A stretch of 64,000 bases of DNA. Source: Deltaproteobacteria bacterium. Lineage in GTDB: Bacteria; Myxococcota_A; UBA9160; SMWR01. Under the pieces are notes generated by a model that ran no database searches, had not been told where the DNA came from, and worked only from the letters and a program-made list of their open reading frames with translations. The stretch is from NCBI GenBank assembly GCA_002729515.1, contig PBYF01000052.1, positions 66,690-130,689 on the forward strand, read 5' to 3'. The position numbers and the translations under genes were made by a program. Positions 26,174 to 34,834 of this stretch are shown piece after piece; positions within the stretch are counted from its first letter, which is position 1, and each line of letters begins with the position of its first letter.

Positions 26174-27655
26174 ATGCCGCCGTTGGTCGCGCGCCACGAG
26201 CGCGCGCTCGTGCTGGCGCTCGCGATCTTTGCTGGGCTGCGGGTGCTCTGCTTTGCGCTGGCCTTCCCGTTTTTCACGAATGTCGATGAGTACCGGCACG
26301 TCGACGCTGTCCTCAAGTACGCCCGGGGCCAGCTCCCGCAGGCCGGTCCCGTGCCGTACGAGCCGGAGATGGCGCGGCTTCTCGGGGTGGTGGGCTCGCC
26401 GGAGTATCACCGCGACCCAGTGGCGCCGCTGCGCCCCGAACTGCCGCCTCCCGCGTGGCAGAGTTCCCGCAAAGAGGTGGCGTCGCGCGTCGCGCGCATG
26501 GAGGCGTACCTGAAGTCGCGGCACAGCCTGGAGGCGGGGCAGGCGCCGGTCTACTACGCCGCGGCTGGGGCATGGCTCGTGGTGGGCCGGGCCTTCGGGT
26601 TGCGGGATGCGGCGCTGCTGTACTGGGTGCGGTTGCTTCCGGCGTTGGCTGCAGCGGCGCTGGTGTTCGCCTGCTGGGCCGTGTTGCGCGTCCTGTACGC
26701 CGAGCGCCCCTTCGTGTTCTGGGGCGTCGCGCTGCTCGTCGCGGTGATGCCTCAGGATGCCGCCTATTACGTGACGGGCGACGCGCTGTCGCCCTTGCTG
26801 GGAGGCGTGGCGTTCCTGTTGACGGTTCGCTTGTTGGCGCACCCGTCGGCAGAAAACGGGGCCTACTTTGCCGCAGGCGTTGCGTTGGCGGCGGCGCTGC
26901 TGGCCAAGTATCCGAACGCCGCTCTCTATGCGTCGTCTGGCGTCGTCAGTGTCGTGCTCGCGCGCCGGGGTGCGGCTCCGCGGCGGCTCGCGTTGCTCTG
27001 GGCGGCGGCCCTGGCGCCCGCGCTCGTCTGGTTCGGCCGCAACGCCTGGCTCGGTGCGGGTCTCACCGGGACCGCCTTCAAGGTCGAGCGCTTGGGCTGG
27101 ACGCCCAAGCCCCTGTCCGATTGGCTGGATCATCCGGTCTTCTCGCCCGCCGGCGCCTGGGTCTTCTCTCGCGACCTGGTGACGAGTTTCTGGCGGGGAG
27201 AACTCGTGTGGCAGCAGCGCCTGCTCGCGTCGGCTGCTGCGGACGCCTTGTACCGCGTGGTGAGTTTCGGTGGCCTTGCATTCGCAGCTGTCGGCATGCT
27301 GCGCGGGCGCGGCTCCGGCACGGCCCGCGCTGCGGAGGCTGCGGCCGCGGCGGCTGTCGTGGCCGCAGTGGGGCTGCTCGGCCTCCTGTCGCTCGCCTTC
27401 GTCTTTGACGCAACAGTGCATCCCTCCCCCGCCTATCCGTACTTCTCGAATGGTCGCCTCGTGGGCGGCGTGCTCGTGCCGCTGGCCCTGCTGATCGTTC
27501 GCGGTATCGAGGAGGCGACGTCCTGGCTGCCGCGTCGTGGCGAGGTCGCTGCTTGGGGCGCATTGGCGGCCCTCGCCGCCGTGGCAGTCGTTTCCGAACT
27601 TGCGCTCACCGCTCCGGTCTTCGCCAGTGCCTACAACGCCTACCACCTGCCGTAG
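26174..27655 (+). CDS. Polytopic membrane protein, glycosyltransferase-39/DUF2142-like
   Basis: 493 residues with about ten hydrophobic helices. The first extracytoplasmic loop holds an acidic pair in FFTNVDEYRHVDAVLKYARG, placed like the catalytic Asp/Glu loop of lipid-linked-sugar glycosyltransferases (ArnT, GT39, DUF2142 types). A second loop has YYVTGDALSPLL. The frame runs back to 25901, but that part reads through the upstream hairpin and is Arg/Pro-rich; ATG 26174 starts just before the first helix. No sugar or cell-wall genes are next to it, so the substrate is unknown. Confidence 0.6.
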   Translation: MPPLVARHERALVLALAIFAGLRVLCFALAFPFFTNVDEYRHVDAVLKYARGQLPQAGPVPYEPEMARLLGVVGSPEYHRDPVAPLRPELPPPAWQSSRKEVASRVARMEAYLKSRHSLEAGQAPVYYAAAGAWLVVGRAFGLRDAALLYWVRLLPALAAAALVFACWAVLRVLYAERPFVFWGVALLVAVMPQDAAYYVTGDALSPLLGGVAFLLTVRLLAHPSAENGAYFAAGVALAAALLAKYPNAALYASSGVVSVVLARRGAAPRRLALLWAAALAPALVWFGRNAWLGAGLTGTAFKVERLGWTPKPLSDWLDHPVFSPAGAWVFSRDLVTSFWRGELVWQQRLLASAAADALYRVVSFGGLAFAAVGMLRGRGSGTARAAEAAAAAAVVAAVGLLGLLSLAFVFDATVHPSPAYPYFSNGRLVGGVLVPLALLIVRGIEEATSWLPRRGEVAAWGALAALAAVAVVSELALTAPVFASAYNAYHLP

Positions 27656-27703
27656 CGGGAGATCCGAAAAGAGCGACGAGACCGGAGACGCTACGGTCCG
27701 GGC

Positions 27704-29635
27704 ATGTTGCTGCGCCTGGACGGCGTCTCACGCAGTTTTCCGGCGCGAACGCTCTTCGCGGGAGTCGATCTGACGGTCAATGCCGGCGATCGGGTCGGGA
27801 TCGTCGGAGCAAACGGAGCCGGAAAGACGAGCCTGCTGCGCATCGCGGCAGGGCTCGATGCTCCCGACGCGGGGCGCGTCGTCACACCGAAGCAGATGCG
27901 TCGCGGGTTTCTCCAGCAGGAGATCGATCCCGGGCGCGAACACAGCGTTCGCGAAGAGGCGGCGTCGGCGTTGGCGCACCTCGACGCCCTGGAGGCGGAG
28001 ATCGCCGGGCTCGAGCGCGAGATCGAGCGCTTTGGCCGCGACGGGTGCGAGGTGCCTGCGGATCTTGCGGAGCGCTGGGACCGCACCCAGGCCGCCTTCA
28101 CTTTCGCGGACGGGTTTGGGCGCGAGGCGCGCGTCGAGCGCGTGCTCGCGGGCCTGGGCATCGACACCGAGGCGGCGGGGCGGCCGCTCTCGGCTTTTAG
28201 CGGCGGATGGCTCATGCGCGTGGAGCTGGCGAAGCTCCTGCTCGCCACACCCGATGTGCTGCTCCTCGATGAGCCCACGAACCACCTGGATCTGCCGTCC
28301 ATCGAGTGGTTCGAGGAGACGCTGGCCGGCTTTCGGGGCGCCGTGCTCCTGGTTTCCCACGACCGCGCCTTCCTGCGCCGCCATGTCAACCGCGTGGCCG
28401 AGCTCGACGGTGGAAGATTCTGGGTATACGCCGGGGGCTGGGACCGCTACCTGGAGCAAAAGGCGTTGCGCCGGGAGCAGCTCGAGGCCGCGAAGCGACA
28501 ACAGGACCGCGCGGTTGCCGAAACCGAGCGCTTCATCGAGCGCTTCCGCTACAAGGCGAGCAAAGCGAAGCAGGTGCAGAGCCGGGTCAAAGCGCTGGGG
28601 AAGCTCGACCGCGTGGAACTGCCCGGGGAGTCGCGCGCCAGGATGCGGCTCAAACTGCCCGAACCGGTTCGTGCCGGCGAGGTGGTGCTGCGTCTCGAAG
28701 ATGTCCACAAGAGCTACGGCGAAACTCGTGTCTACGCGGGGGTGTCTCTCGAGCTGCACCGCGGGGAACGCGTGGCGCTCGTCGGCCCCAATGGTGCGGG
28801 GAAGTCGACGCTGCTGCGGCTCGTTGCGGGCGTGCTGGCGCCGGATGCGGGGGAATGCGCACTCGGCCACAAGGTGAGCGTCGGGTTCTACGCTCAGCAT
28901 CAGCTCGAGGTGCTCGATCCGTCAGCGACCGTTCTCGATGAACTTGCGCAAACGGCGCGAACCGACGACGTACCGCGGCTCCGCGCTCACCTGGGCGCTT
29001 TTCTCTTTTCCGGGGACGACGTCGAGAAGAGGGTGTCGGTGCTCTCGGGAGGCGAGAAGGCGCGCCTCGCCCTGGCAAAGCTCCTGTTGCATCCGGTCAA
29101 TTTCCTGGTGCTCGACGAGCCTACGAACCACCTCGATGTCGCCGCCCGCGAGGTGCTCGAAGAGGCATTGTCCGCCTATGCCGGAACGCTGCTGTTCATC
29201 TCGCACGACCGGGCCTTCATCGACGCGCTCGCGACGCGAGTGCTCGACGTGCGTGCGGGCCGTCTCGAGAGCCACATCGGAAATTACTCCGACTACCGGC
29301 GGCGGCGCGGTGAGGCAACGGCGGACGGCGTCCAATCCGTTCAGGATGCGCGCGCGCCGGGTGACGCCAAGCAAGCCCGCATGGAGGCGCGCGAACGGGC
29401 GCGTGCCGAAAGCCGCGAGCGCACCCGGAACCGCCGGCGCCTGGGGACGCTCGAACGTGAGATCGAGACGCTCGAAGAGGAACTCGAGTCACTCGACCGG
29501 CGTCTCGCCGACCCGGAGGTATGGCGTGATGGCGATGCCGTGCGTGACATCGAAGCCCGTCGCACAGAGGCACGGGCGCATCTCGACGCGGACTACGCCG
29601 AGTGGGAAGCCTTGGGCGATACGGTGGAGCCCTGA
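27704..29635 (+). CDS. ABC-F family ATPase (Uup/YheS-like)
   Basis: Cytoplasmic protein of 643 residues with two nucleotide-binding domains and no membrane domain. NBD1: GIVGANGAGKTSLLRI, AFSGGWLMRVELAK (signature) and LLLDEPTNHLDLPSIEWFEE. Linker (about 240-325) with the basic helix RFRYKASKAKQVQSRVKAL. NBD2: LVGPNGAGKSTLLRL, LSGGEKARLALAKLLL and LDEPTNHLDVAAREVLEEAL. The last 100 residues form a charged coiled coil (RRLGTLEREIETLEEELESL) as in Uup/YheS. These proteins act on the ribosome or, for Uup, in DNA intermediates. The 3' end overlaps the convergent VOC gene by 43 bp. Confidence 0.92.
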   Translation: MLLRLDGVSRSFPARTLFAGVDLTVNAGDRVGIVGANGAGKTSLLRIAAGLDAPDAGRVVTPKQMRRGFLQQEIDPGREHSVREEAASALAHLDALEAEIAGLEREIERFGRDGCEVPADLAERWDRTQAAFTFADGFGREARVERVLAGLGIDTEAAGRPLSAFSGGWLMRVELAKLLLATPDVLLLDEPTNHLDLPSIEWFEETLAGFRGAVLLVSHDRAFLRRHVNRVAELDGGRFWVYAGGWDRYLEQKALRREQLEAAKRQQDRAVAETERFIERFRYKASKAKQVQSRVKALGKLDRVELPGESRARMRLKLPEPVRAGEVVLRLEDVHKSYGETRVYAGVSLELHRGERVALVGPNGAGKSTLLRLVAGVLAPDAGECALGHKVSVGFYAQHQLEVLDPSATVLDELAQTARTDDVPRLRAHLGAFLFSGDDVEKRVSVLSGGEKARLALAKLLLHPVNFLVLDEPTNHLDVAAREVLEEALSAYAGTLLFISHDRAFIDALATRVLDVRAGRLESHIGNYSDYRRRRGEATADGVQSVQDARAPGDAKQARMEARERARAESRERTRNRRRLGTLEREIETLEEELESLDRRLADPEVWRDGDAVRDIEARRTEARAHLDADYAEWEALGDTVEP

Positions 29636-30042
29636 TCCGATCCGGTCTTGCTGATCTGGACCGCGAGCGCGACTTCCTGTCCATGGGAGACTTCGAGCGT
29701 GTGGCCGTCGGGGTCGCGGAACAAGGCCCAGTAACCGACCGGGGGACCGTAGTCATTCGGTCCGGTAATCAGGACGCCCTCCCGATCTGCTTTCTTGCAT
29801 TGTTCATCCAGCTCATCACGGCTTGCGCAGCCCACCCCGAGGTGTGCGATGGGTCTCAGGGGATCGAATACTTCGCGGGTTTCGATCAGAACGATCACGA
29901 AGGGCCGCGTGTGGTCGCTGAGCCAGACGACATCCTTGCGGCGGTGGACGACCTGCATTCCCGCATATCTGCCGTAGAAGCCGACGCTGCGTTCGAGGTC
30001 GGTAACGGGGAGCGCTATGTGCGTCAGCCCGACATCGCTCAC
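29593..30042 (-). CDS. VOC superfamily (glyoxalase/dioxygenase fold) protein
   Basis: 149 residues with two beta-alpha-beta-beta-beta halves. The first half has LTHIALPVTDLERSVGFYGR and the second has AHLGVGCASRDELDEQC and VGYWALFRDPDGHTLEVSHG. Metal-type ligands are the His in THIAL, the His in AHLGV and the Glu in HTLEV, so a mononuclear metal enzyme is plausible. Substrate unknown. The 3' end overlaps the ABC-F gene by 43 bp. It is divergent from the crotonase gene 35 bp away, and the two may share a control region. Confidence 0.85.
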   Translation of the reverse strand: MSDVGLTHIALPVTDLERSVGFYGRYAGMQVVHRRKDVVWLSDHTRPFVIVLIETREVFDPLRPIAHLGVGCASRDELDEQCKKADREGVLITGPNDYGPPVGYWALFRDPDGHTLEVSHGQEVALAVQISKTGSDQGSTVSPKASHSA

Positions 30043-30077
30043 GCGGGCTATGGTACGCCAGGAAGGAGGGCGTACCC

Positions 30078-30851
30078 ATGCCCGATTATTGCCGCATCGA
30101 GCGCCAGGGCAGGCTCCTGCTGGTGACGATCGATCGCCCGGAGGTGATGAACGCCCTGCACCCGCCGGCGAATTTCGAGCTCGAGCAGGTATTCGACGAC
30201 TTTGCGAACGACCCGGAACTCTGGGTAGCCATCATCACCGGGGCCGGGGACCGCGCCTTTTGTGCGGGAAACGATCTCAAGTTCCAGGCTTCGGGCGGTC
30301 GGATCGAAGTCCCCAAGCGGGGCTTCGCCGGCCTCACGTCGCGCTTCGACAACGACAAGCCGATCATCGCAGCCGTCAACGGCCTCGCCATGGGTGGCGG
30401 CTTCGAGATCGCGCTGGCCTGCGACCTCATCGTTGCGGCCGAGACTGCGGAGTTCGCGTTGCCCGAGCCCCGGGTCGGCCTTGCCGCCCTGGCCGGTGGA
30501 GTGCACCGTCTGCCGCGCCAGATTCCACTCAAGCGGGCGATGGGAATGATCCTGACCGGCCGCCGGGTGTCGGCGGAGGAGGGACAGCGCCTCGGCTTCG
30601 TGAACGAGGTGGTGCCGCCGGCAGAGTTGCTGGATGCGTCACGTCGCTGGGCCGATTCAATCCTCGAGTGTGCGCCGCTCTCCGTGCGCGGGTCGAAGCA
30701 GGCGGTGATGGAGGGCCTCGACGACCCATCGCTCGAAGGGGCAATGACGCGGCGCTACGAGGGCCTCGGCCGCATGGTGAAGAGCGAGGATTTCGTCGAG
30801 GGGCCGCGAGCGTTTGCGGAAAAGCGAAAGCCCGATTGGAAGGGGCGCTGA
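30078..30851 (+). CDS. Enoyl-CoA hydratase/isomerase (crotonase) family protein
   Basis: 257 residues. It has RPEVMNALHPPANFELEQVF, the oxyanion-hole segments AFCAGNDLKF and NGLAMGGGFEIALACDLIVA, and EFALPEPRVGLAALAGGVHRL. The first catalytic Glu (PEPRVG, equal to E144 of rat mitochondrial hydratase) is present. The position of the second (AxEMxLTG, E164) is Gly in RAMGMILTGRR, so it may act as a dehydratase or isomerase of another CoA ester (CaiD-like) rather than a classic hydratase. A strong RBS (aaggaggg) precedes ATG. The spermidine-synthase-like gene follows closely. Confidence 0.9.
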   Translation: MPDYCRIERQGRLLLVTIDRPEVMNALHPPANFELEQVFDDFANDPELWVAIITGAGDRAFCAGNDLKFQASGGRIEVPKRGFAGLTSRFDNDKPIIAAVNGLAMGGGFEIALACDLIVAAETAEFALPEPRVGLAALAGGVHRLPRQIPLKRAMGMILTGRRVSAEEGQRLGFVNEVVPPAELLDASRRWADSILECAPLSVRGSKQAVMEGLDDPSLEGAMTRRYEGLGRMVKSEDFVEGPRAFAEKRKPDWKGR

Positions 30852-30872
30852 GCACTGGCGCGTTCCTGGCTG

Positions 30873-31559
30873 GTGCTGGCACGCGAGTCCACGAAGGATG
30901 GGCTCCTCGAGCTGCGGCAGCGCGATGCGCATGACTTTCTGATCACCCTCGATGGGCGTGTTCTCATGCGGAGTGCCGCGCACCGCAGCGAGGTGGCGCT
31001 TGCCGAGCTGGCCCTGGCGCGATTGCCGCCTCGGCCAGCGCCACGGGTGCTCGTCGGAGGCCTCGGCATGGGCCTCACGCTGCGGGCGGCGCTCGACGCG
31101 CTTCCCGCCGGGGCCCGCGTGCTGGTAGCGGAACTTCACGAGCCCGTCGTGAGCTGGTGTCGCGGACCGCTCGCCGTGTTGACGCGCAATGCCGTGGACG
31201 ATCCGCGCGTCCGCGTCCAGGTGGGGGACGTGGCCCGGGTCGTCTCTGGCGGTGGGCCCTTCGATGCAATTCTGCTCGATCTCTTTGTCGGTCCGCAGCG
31301 CCCGGACCGCGAGCACCCCCTCTGGGGTGCGGCGGCGCTCGCGAACGCTCGCGAGGCCCTTGCGCCGGACGGTGTGCTCGCGGTGTGGGGCGAGGCTCCG
31401 GACGCCCGCTTCGAGAAGCGGCTGCGCGGCGCGGGATTCGGTTTCGAGCGTACCCGTCCCGGTCGGGGTGGACGGCGCCACGTCGTCTACGTCGCGGTCA
31501 GGGAGTCTCGCACTCGAGGCGGTCGACCGCGTGGACAGGCGGAAAATCGCCGCTCATGA
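30873..31559 (+). CDS. Spermidine synthase-like methyltransferase-fold protein
   Basis: About 228 residues. N-terminal strands (LLELRQRDAHDFLITLDGRV and LMRSAAHRSEVALAELAL) precede a Rossmann core with VLVGGLGMGLTLRAALDAL, VLVAELHEPVVSWCRG, VQVGDVARVV and FDAILLDLFVGPQ. This is the polyamine-synthase/MTase arrangement; PLWGAAALANAREALAPDGV matches the following helix. The start is unclear: GTG 30873 is used, but in-frame codons upstream (SWLVLARESTKDG) look conserved, so an upstream CTG at 30855 or 30870 cannot be excluded. The 3' end overlaps the convergent bolA-like gene by 62 bp. Confidence 0.75.
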   Translation: MLARESTKDGLLELRQRDAHDFLITLDGRVLMRSAAHRSEVALAELALARLPPRPAPRVLVGGLGMGLTLRAALDALPAGARVLVAELHEPVVSWCRGPLAVLTRNAVDDPRVRVQVGDVARVVSGGGPFDAILLDLFVGPQRPDREHPLWGAAALANAREALAPDGVLAVWGEAPDARFEKRLRGAGFGFERTRPGRGGRRHVVYVAVRESRTRGGRPRGQAENRRS

Positions 31560-31785
31560 GGTGCGCGATCGCGGCGTAGACGAGCTGATGCTGGCGCACC
31601 TTCGGCTCGCCCGAGAAGGCTTCCGAACGCACGCAGATCTCGAAGTGTCCGGGGTTGCCGCAGCGGGCTTCGACCTCGGCGCCCGGGAGCGCGCTTTCGA
31701 TCGATTCGCGCAGCTGCGCGAGGAGCTGCTTCGCATCGGGTTCCGAATTCAAGGTCTGAATCCCCATGGGTTGGTTCTCTCTCAC
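31498..31785 (-). CDS. BolA family protein
   Basis: 95 residues from ATG 31785 (an internal ATG six residues on is also possible). The BolA fold is seen as LRESIESALPGAEVEARCGN, FEICVRSEAFSGEPKVRQHQ and LVYAAIAHLM, with the conserved His in VRQHQLVY and a final VHAVDRLECETP. BolA proteins pair with monothiol glutaredoxins in Fe-S handling or act in morphology/stress regulation; no glutaredoxin is adjacent. It overlaps the spermidine-synthase-like gene tail to tail. Confidence 0.85.
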   Translation of the reverse strand: MRENQPMGIQTLNSEPDAKQLLAQLRESIESALPGAEVEARCGNPGHFEICVRSEAFSGEPKVRQHQLVYAAIAHLMSGDFPPVHAVDRLECETP

Positions 31786-31895
31786 ATCGACGTCACAGGG
31801 GTTGCGGGTCTCTCATGGCGAACGTAGCGGAGGCGTGCGGGAGCCGCTCCGCCGCTCGGAATCCGACGGGTCGAGGCGATGCAAGACGCGCGGGG

Positions 31896-32837
31896 CTACG
31901 GGCGTTTTGCAGAGGTGAGAAAGCGCAGGGGTGGCGTGGCCGAGAGCTCGAGCTCCCGGGTTTTGGGGTGGAGGTCTGCGTCGATGCTCCACGCCTGCGG
32001 CGTTTCGAAACGCAGCCTTGCGCGACGGACGGAATGGTGGGTCACGCAGGATCCGGGGGTTGGCTTCCCCGCGCGCAGCGCCGGAAGCTCGCGCACCAGG
32101 CGTCGTGCCGGGGCGTTGGTGATGGCGAAGTGGAAGCGTTCCGGATCGCTTCCGGCGGTGTGGAAGGGCTGGAAGCCGAGCCCGATGTGCAGGACGCTCG
32201 ACGCCGCCACGACGGTGAAACGGTCGCAGTCGAGCGGGTGTTCGTCCAATTCGATTCGGGCGGCGACGGGGGCGAAGACGCGCCGGGCCAGACCGCCTCC
32301 CACGAGTGCCGATCCCGCGATTCGCGCCACCACCTGGGTTGCTCCGACGACCCCGAGTGGCGAGTCCTCGTAGTAGAGTTCGAGCCAGCGCACGGCTACG
32401 CCGTTGGCAAAGATCATGCCGGAGCGCGACGCGCCGTCCGCGGGAGTGACGCGGACCAATGGTCGCCGGCTCTCCGCGAAGCATTCGGGCGACCGGCACA
32501 GTCGTTCGAGCAGGGTTTCGGGTGTTCCAGTGGCGCCCAGAGAGCGCGAAATCGTGTTCACGGTGCCCCCGGGTGCCAGCAGCACCCGGGGCCACGCCGC
32601 CGCGGGCCAGCGCTCGACCAGGACACCGAGCGTGCCGCCCACGCTCCCGTCTCCACCTACCACGACCAGGGTGTCGACGTCCGCTTTGCGCAAGACGTCG
32701 AGTGCGGGTGCGATTTCCTCGGTGCTTCGCGTTGCGCGCAGCCGCTCCGCCGGAACGTGCCGGTGCAGGCGCTCGACCAATACCGGGTCGCGTCGCGCGC
32801 GTCCGGCGCGGGTATTGACGAGCGCGCCAATTCTCAC
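31896..32837 (-). CDS. Diacylglycerol/sphingosine kinase-like protein (YegS/LCB5 type)
   Basis: Lipid-kinase-fold protein of 313 residues. The nucleotide site reads LVVVGGDGSVGGTLGVL (GGDG motif) and VLLAPGGTVNTISRSLG (usual P-GT-ND); the second half is a beta sandwich. Substrate could be diacylglycerol or another lipid alcohol; the ND Asp after GTVN is Thr here. GTG 32837 (MRIGALVNTRAG) is chosen because the conserved first strand starts there and because further upstream is only the tandem repeat 32811-32923, in which the first 12 codons recur out of frame. Two mini-ORFs upstream end in GTGA overlaps leading to this start. Confidence 0.82.
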   Translation of the reverse strand: MRIGALVNTRAGRARRDPVLVERLHRHVPAERLRATRSTEEIAPALDVLRKADVDTLVVVGGDGSVGGTLGVLVERWPAAAWPRVLLAPGGTVNTISRSLGATGTPETLLERLCRSPECFAESRRPLVRVTPADGASRSGMIFANGVAVRWLELYYEDSPLGVVGATQVVARIAGSALVGGGLARRVFAPVAARIELDEHPLDCDRFTVVAASSVLHIGLGFQPFHTAGSDPERFHFAITNAPARRLVRELPALRAGKPTPGSCVTHHSVRRARLRFETPQAWSIDADLHPKTRELELSATPPLRFLTSAKRP

Positions 32838-32923
32838 CGCGGGCACCGGGTATTGACGAGCGCGCCAATTCTCACCGCGGGCACCGGGTATTGACGAGCG
32901 CGCCAATTCTCACCGCGGGCACC
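32811..32923 (-). repeat. Three 38-bp tandem copies of the DAG-kinase-like start region
   Basis: Copies begin at 32811, 32849 and 32887 and are identical except at the array edges. Read on the minus strand each holds GTG AGA ATT GGC GCG CTC and the following codons of the kinase start. The period is 12 codons plus 2 bases. Starts at 32913 and 32875 therefore give 13-residue ORFs (MRIGALVNTRCPR) whose TGA overlaps the next GTG as GTGA, at 32872-32875 and 32834-32837; the last overlap is the kinase start. Confidence 0.95.
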
Positions 32924-32956
32924 CTAAGGGATCGGAGCCACCGCCGGCAATGCGCC

Positions 32957-32999
32957 ACACGAAAACGGGCCGCCCTCGAGAGGACGGCCCGTTTCGTGT
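32957..32999. terminator. Strong hairpin between diverging genes
   Basis: A 10 bp perfect arm (aaacgggccg 32963-32972 with cggcccgttt 32985-32994) extends outward over a one-base bulge by acacg/cgtgt to 32957-32999. It has A-rich and T-rich flanks on the two sides and looks like a bidirectional intrinsic terminator. But the genes on both sides are transcribed away from it, so it may insulate the two promoters, end an unseen RNA, or be a regulatory structure in one leader. Confidence 0.4.
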
Positions 33000-33118
33000 T
33001 GGGAAGGGGGTATCGTGTACCAACGAGTGCCACCCGGCCGGTTGCGGGTGACGCGAATTTTTCAGCCACAGCATAATTTTTTGTTCCCCGCGGGGCCGGC
33101 AAGGTCTAGGATGGTCGG

Positions 33119-34834
33119 GTGTTGCCTCCCGCCGTGTTCGCTCTTGGCTTGGCGTTGCTGGGCCTCGCAGGCTGCGGGCCGGAGCGGACGCTCTACGTGG
33201 GGGGCCCCGTCATCACCCTCGATGCGCAGGAGCGCACCGCCGGGGCGCTCGGGGTCGAGGGAGATCGGATTGCATTCGTCGGCAGCGATGCGGAGGGCAG
33301 GCGCTGGGCCGACGGCCGTGCCCGGGTCGTCGATCTCGGTGGCCGCGCGCTCCTTCCCGGCTTCATCGACGCGCACGGGCACTTCCCCGGCGCCGGCATC
33401 TACGCCGTCCACGTCGATCTGAACAGCCCGCCCATCGGCGACATCGAGCGTATGGACGGACTCGTCGCGAGATTGCGCGAGCGCGCTGCCGAGACCCCGA
33501 CAGGAGAATGGATCACAGGCTGGGGCTACGACGACACCCTGCTTGCCGAGAAGCGCCACCCCAGGCGGGCTGATCTCGACGCAGCATCGACGGATCACCC
33601 GATCGCATTGTTTCACGTCTCGGGGCATTTGATGACGACGAACTCCGCTGCGCTCGAATTGCTCGGGATCGACCGCGAAACTCCGGATCCGGAGGGAGGC
33701 GTGATCCGCCGCGATGTTTCGGGGAATCCCGACGGCGTGTTCGAAGAGAAGGCGACCGAACTGGTTGCGGGGGATCTCGCGCAGCCCGGGCTTCTCGATG
33801 CGGTCGCCATGGCGCGCGAGGCGGACCGCCTCTACCTGGCCTCGGGCACGACTACGGCGCAGAACGGCTGGGCACCGGTGGAGCACCTGACGGGCCTCTC
33901 ATGGCTTTCGCGCCTCGGCCTCGTCGACGTGCGCATGGTGCTCTGGCCGGGAGATCTGGTGGCGCTCGAGACGCTCGACGGAGAGTTCGAGCTACCCGCA
34001 GGAAACCCGCCGTGGGTTCGCATGGGCGCCGCGAAGTTCGTCGCCGACGGATCCATTCAGGGCTACACCGGCTACCTGACTCGTCCCTATCACGTTCCGC
34101 CCGGAGATGATCCCGAGTATCGCGGCTACCCGCGCATTCCCCGGGAAACGTTGATCGAAAACGTTTCGCGCCTTCACGCGGCCGGCTGGCAGGTCGCCGT
34201 CCACGGCAATGGCGATGCCTCGATCGACGACATCCTCGACGCCTTCGAGGAAGCACAGAAACGGCACCCGCGTGAGGACACGCGGCACATCGTGATCCAC
34301 GCTCAGATGGCGCGAGACGACCAGCTCGACCGGATGCGCGAACTGGGCGTCATTCCGAGTTTCTTCCTGTTGCACACCTATTACTGGGGCGATCGGCATC
34401 GTGACATCTTCATGGGTCCGGAGCGCGCCGCACGCATGAGCCCCGCGCGCAGCGCCGTAGACCGGGACATCCGTTTCACAATCCACAACGACACGCCGGT
34501 GGTTCCGATGGAGCCGCTGCGCTCGGTCTGGGCGGCGGTGAACCGGCGCTCGTCGAGCGGCGCACCCATCGGTCCGGAGCAGCGCATCTCCGTGCTGCAG
34601 GCGTTGAGAGCCGTGACGATCGACGCTGCGTACCAGCACTTCGAAGATCACGAAAAGGGTTCGCTCGAGGTCGGCAAGCTCGCCGATCTCGTGATCCTGT
34701 CGCGCTCGCCTCTCGACGACCCCGAGCACATCGACGAGATCGGCGTGGTGGAGACCATCATCGGGGGCGAGACGGTCTGGCGCGCCTCGTCGATGCCGAG
34801 CGCCTCGGGGAGTGGTTCGATGCCCAGGGACTAG
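33119..34834 (+). CDS. Lipoprotein amidohydrolase (YtcJ/Amidohydro_3 type)
   Basis: 571 residues. N-terminal lipobox ALLGLAGCGP gives a likely lipid-anchored periplasmic protein. The metal-dependent hydrolase domain has LLPGFIDAHGHFPG (His-x-His metal site), WITGWGYDD, HVSGHLMTTNSAAL, VAVHGNGDASIDDIL, HIVIHAQMARDDQ and TIHNDTPVVPMEPL, matching the YtcJ group of N-substituted formamide-type amidohydrolases. GTG 33119 sits in front of the signal sequence. An AT-rich stretch at 33057-33084 upstream is the likely promoter area. Substrate unknown; periplasmic placement suggests use of an external amide. Confidence 0.85.
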   Translation: MLPPAVFALGLALLGLAGCGPERTLYVGGPVITLDAQERTAGALGVEGDRIAFVGSDAEGRRWADGRARVVDLGGRALLPGFIDAHGHFPGAGIYAVHVDLNSPPIGDIERMDGLVARLRERAAETPTGEWITGWGYDDTLLAEKRHPRRADLDAASTDHPIALFHVSGHLMTTNSAALELLGIDRETPDPEGGVIRRDVSGNPDGVFEEKATELVAGDLAQPGLLDAVAMAREADRLYLASGTTTAQNGWAPVEHLTGLSWLSRLGLVDVRMVLWPGDLVALETLDGEFELPAGNPPWVRMGAAKFVADGSIQGYTGYLTRPYHVPPGDDPEYRGYPRIPRETLIENVSRLHAAGWQVAVHGNGDASIDDILDAFEEAQKRHPREDTRHIVIHAQMARDDQLDRMRELGVIPSFFLLHTYYWGDRHRDIFMGPERAARMSPARSAVDRDIRFTIHNDTPVVPMEPLRSVWAAVNRRSSSGAPIGPEQRISVLQALRAVTIDAAYQHFEDHEKGSLEVGKLADLVILSRSPLDDPEHIDEIGVVETIIGGETVWRASSMPSASGSGSMPRD

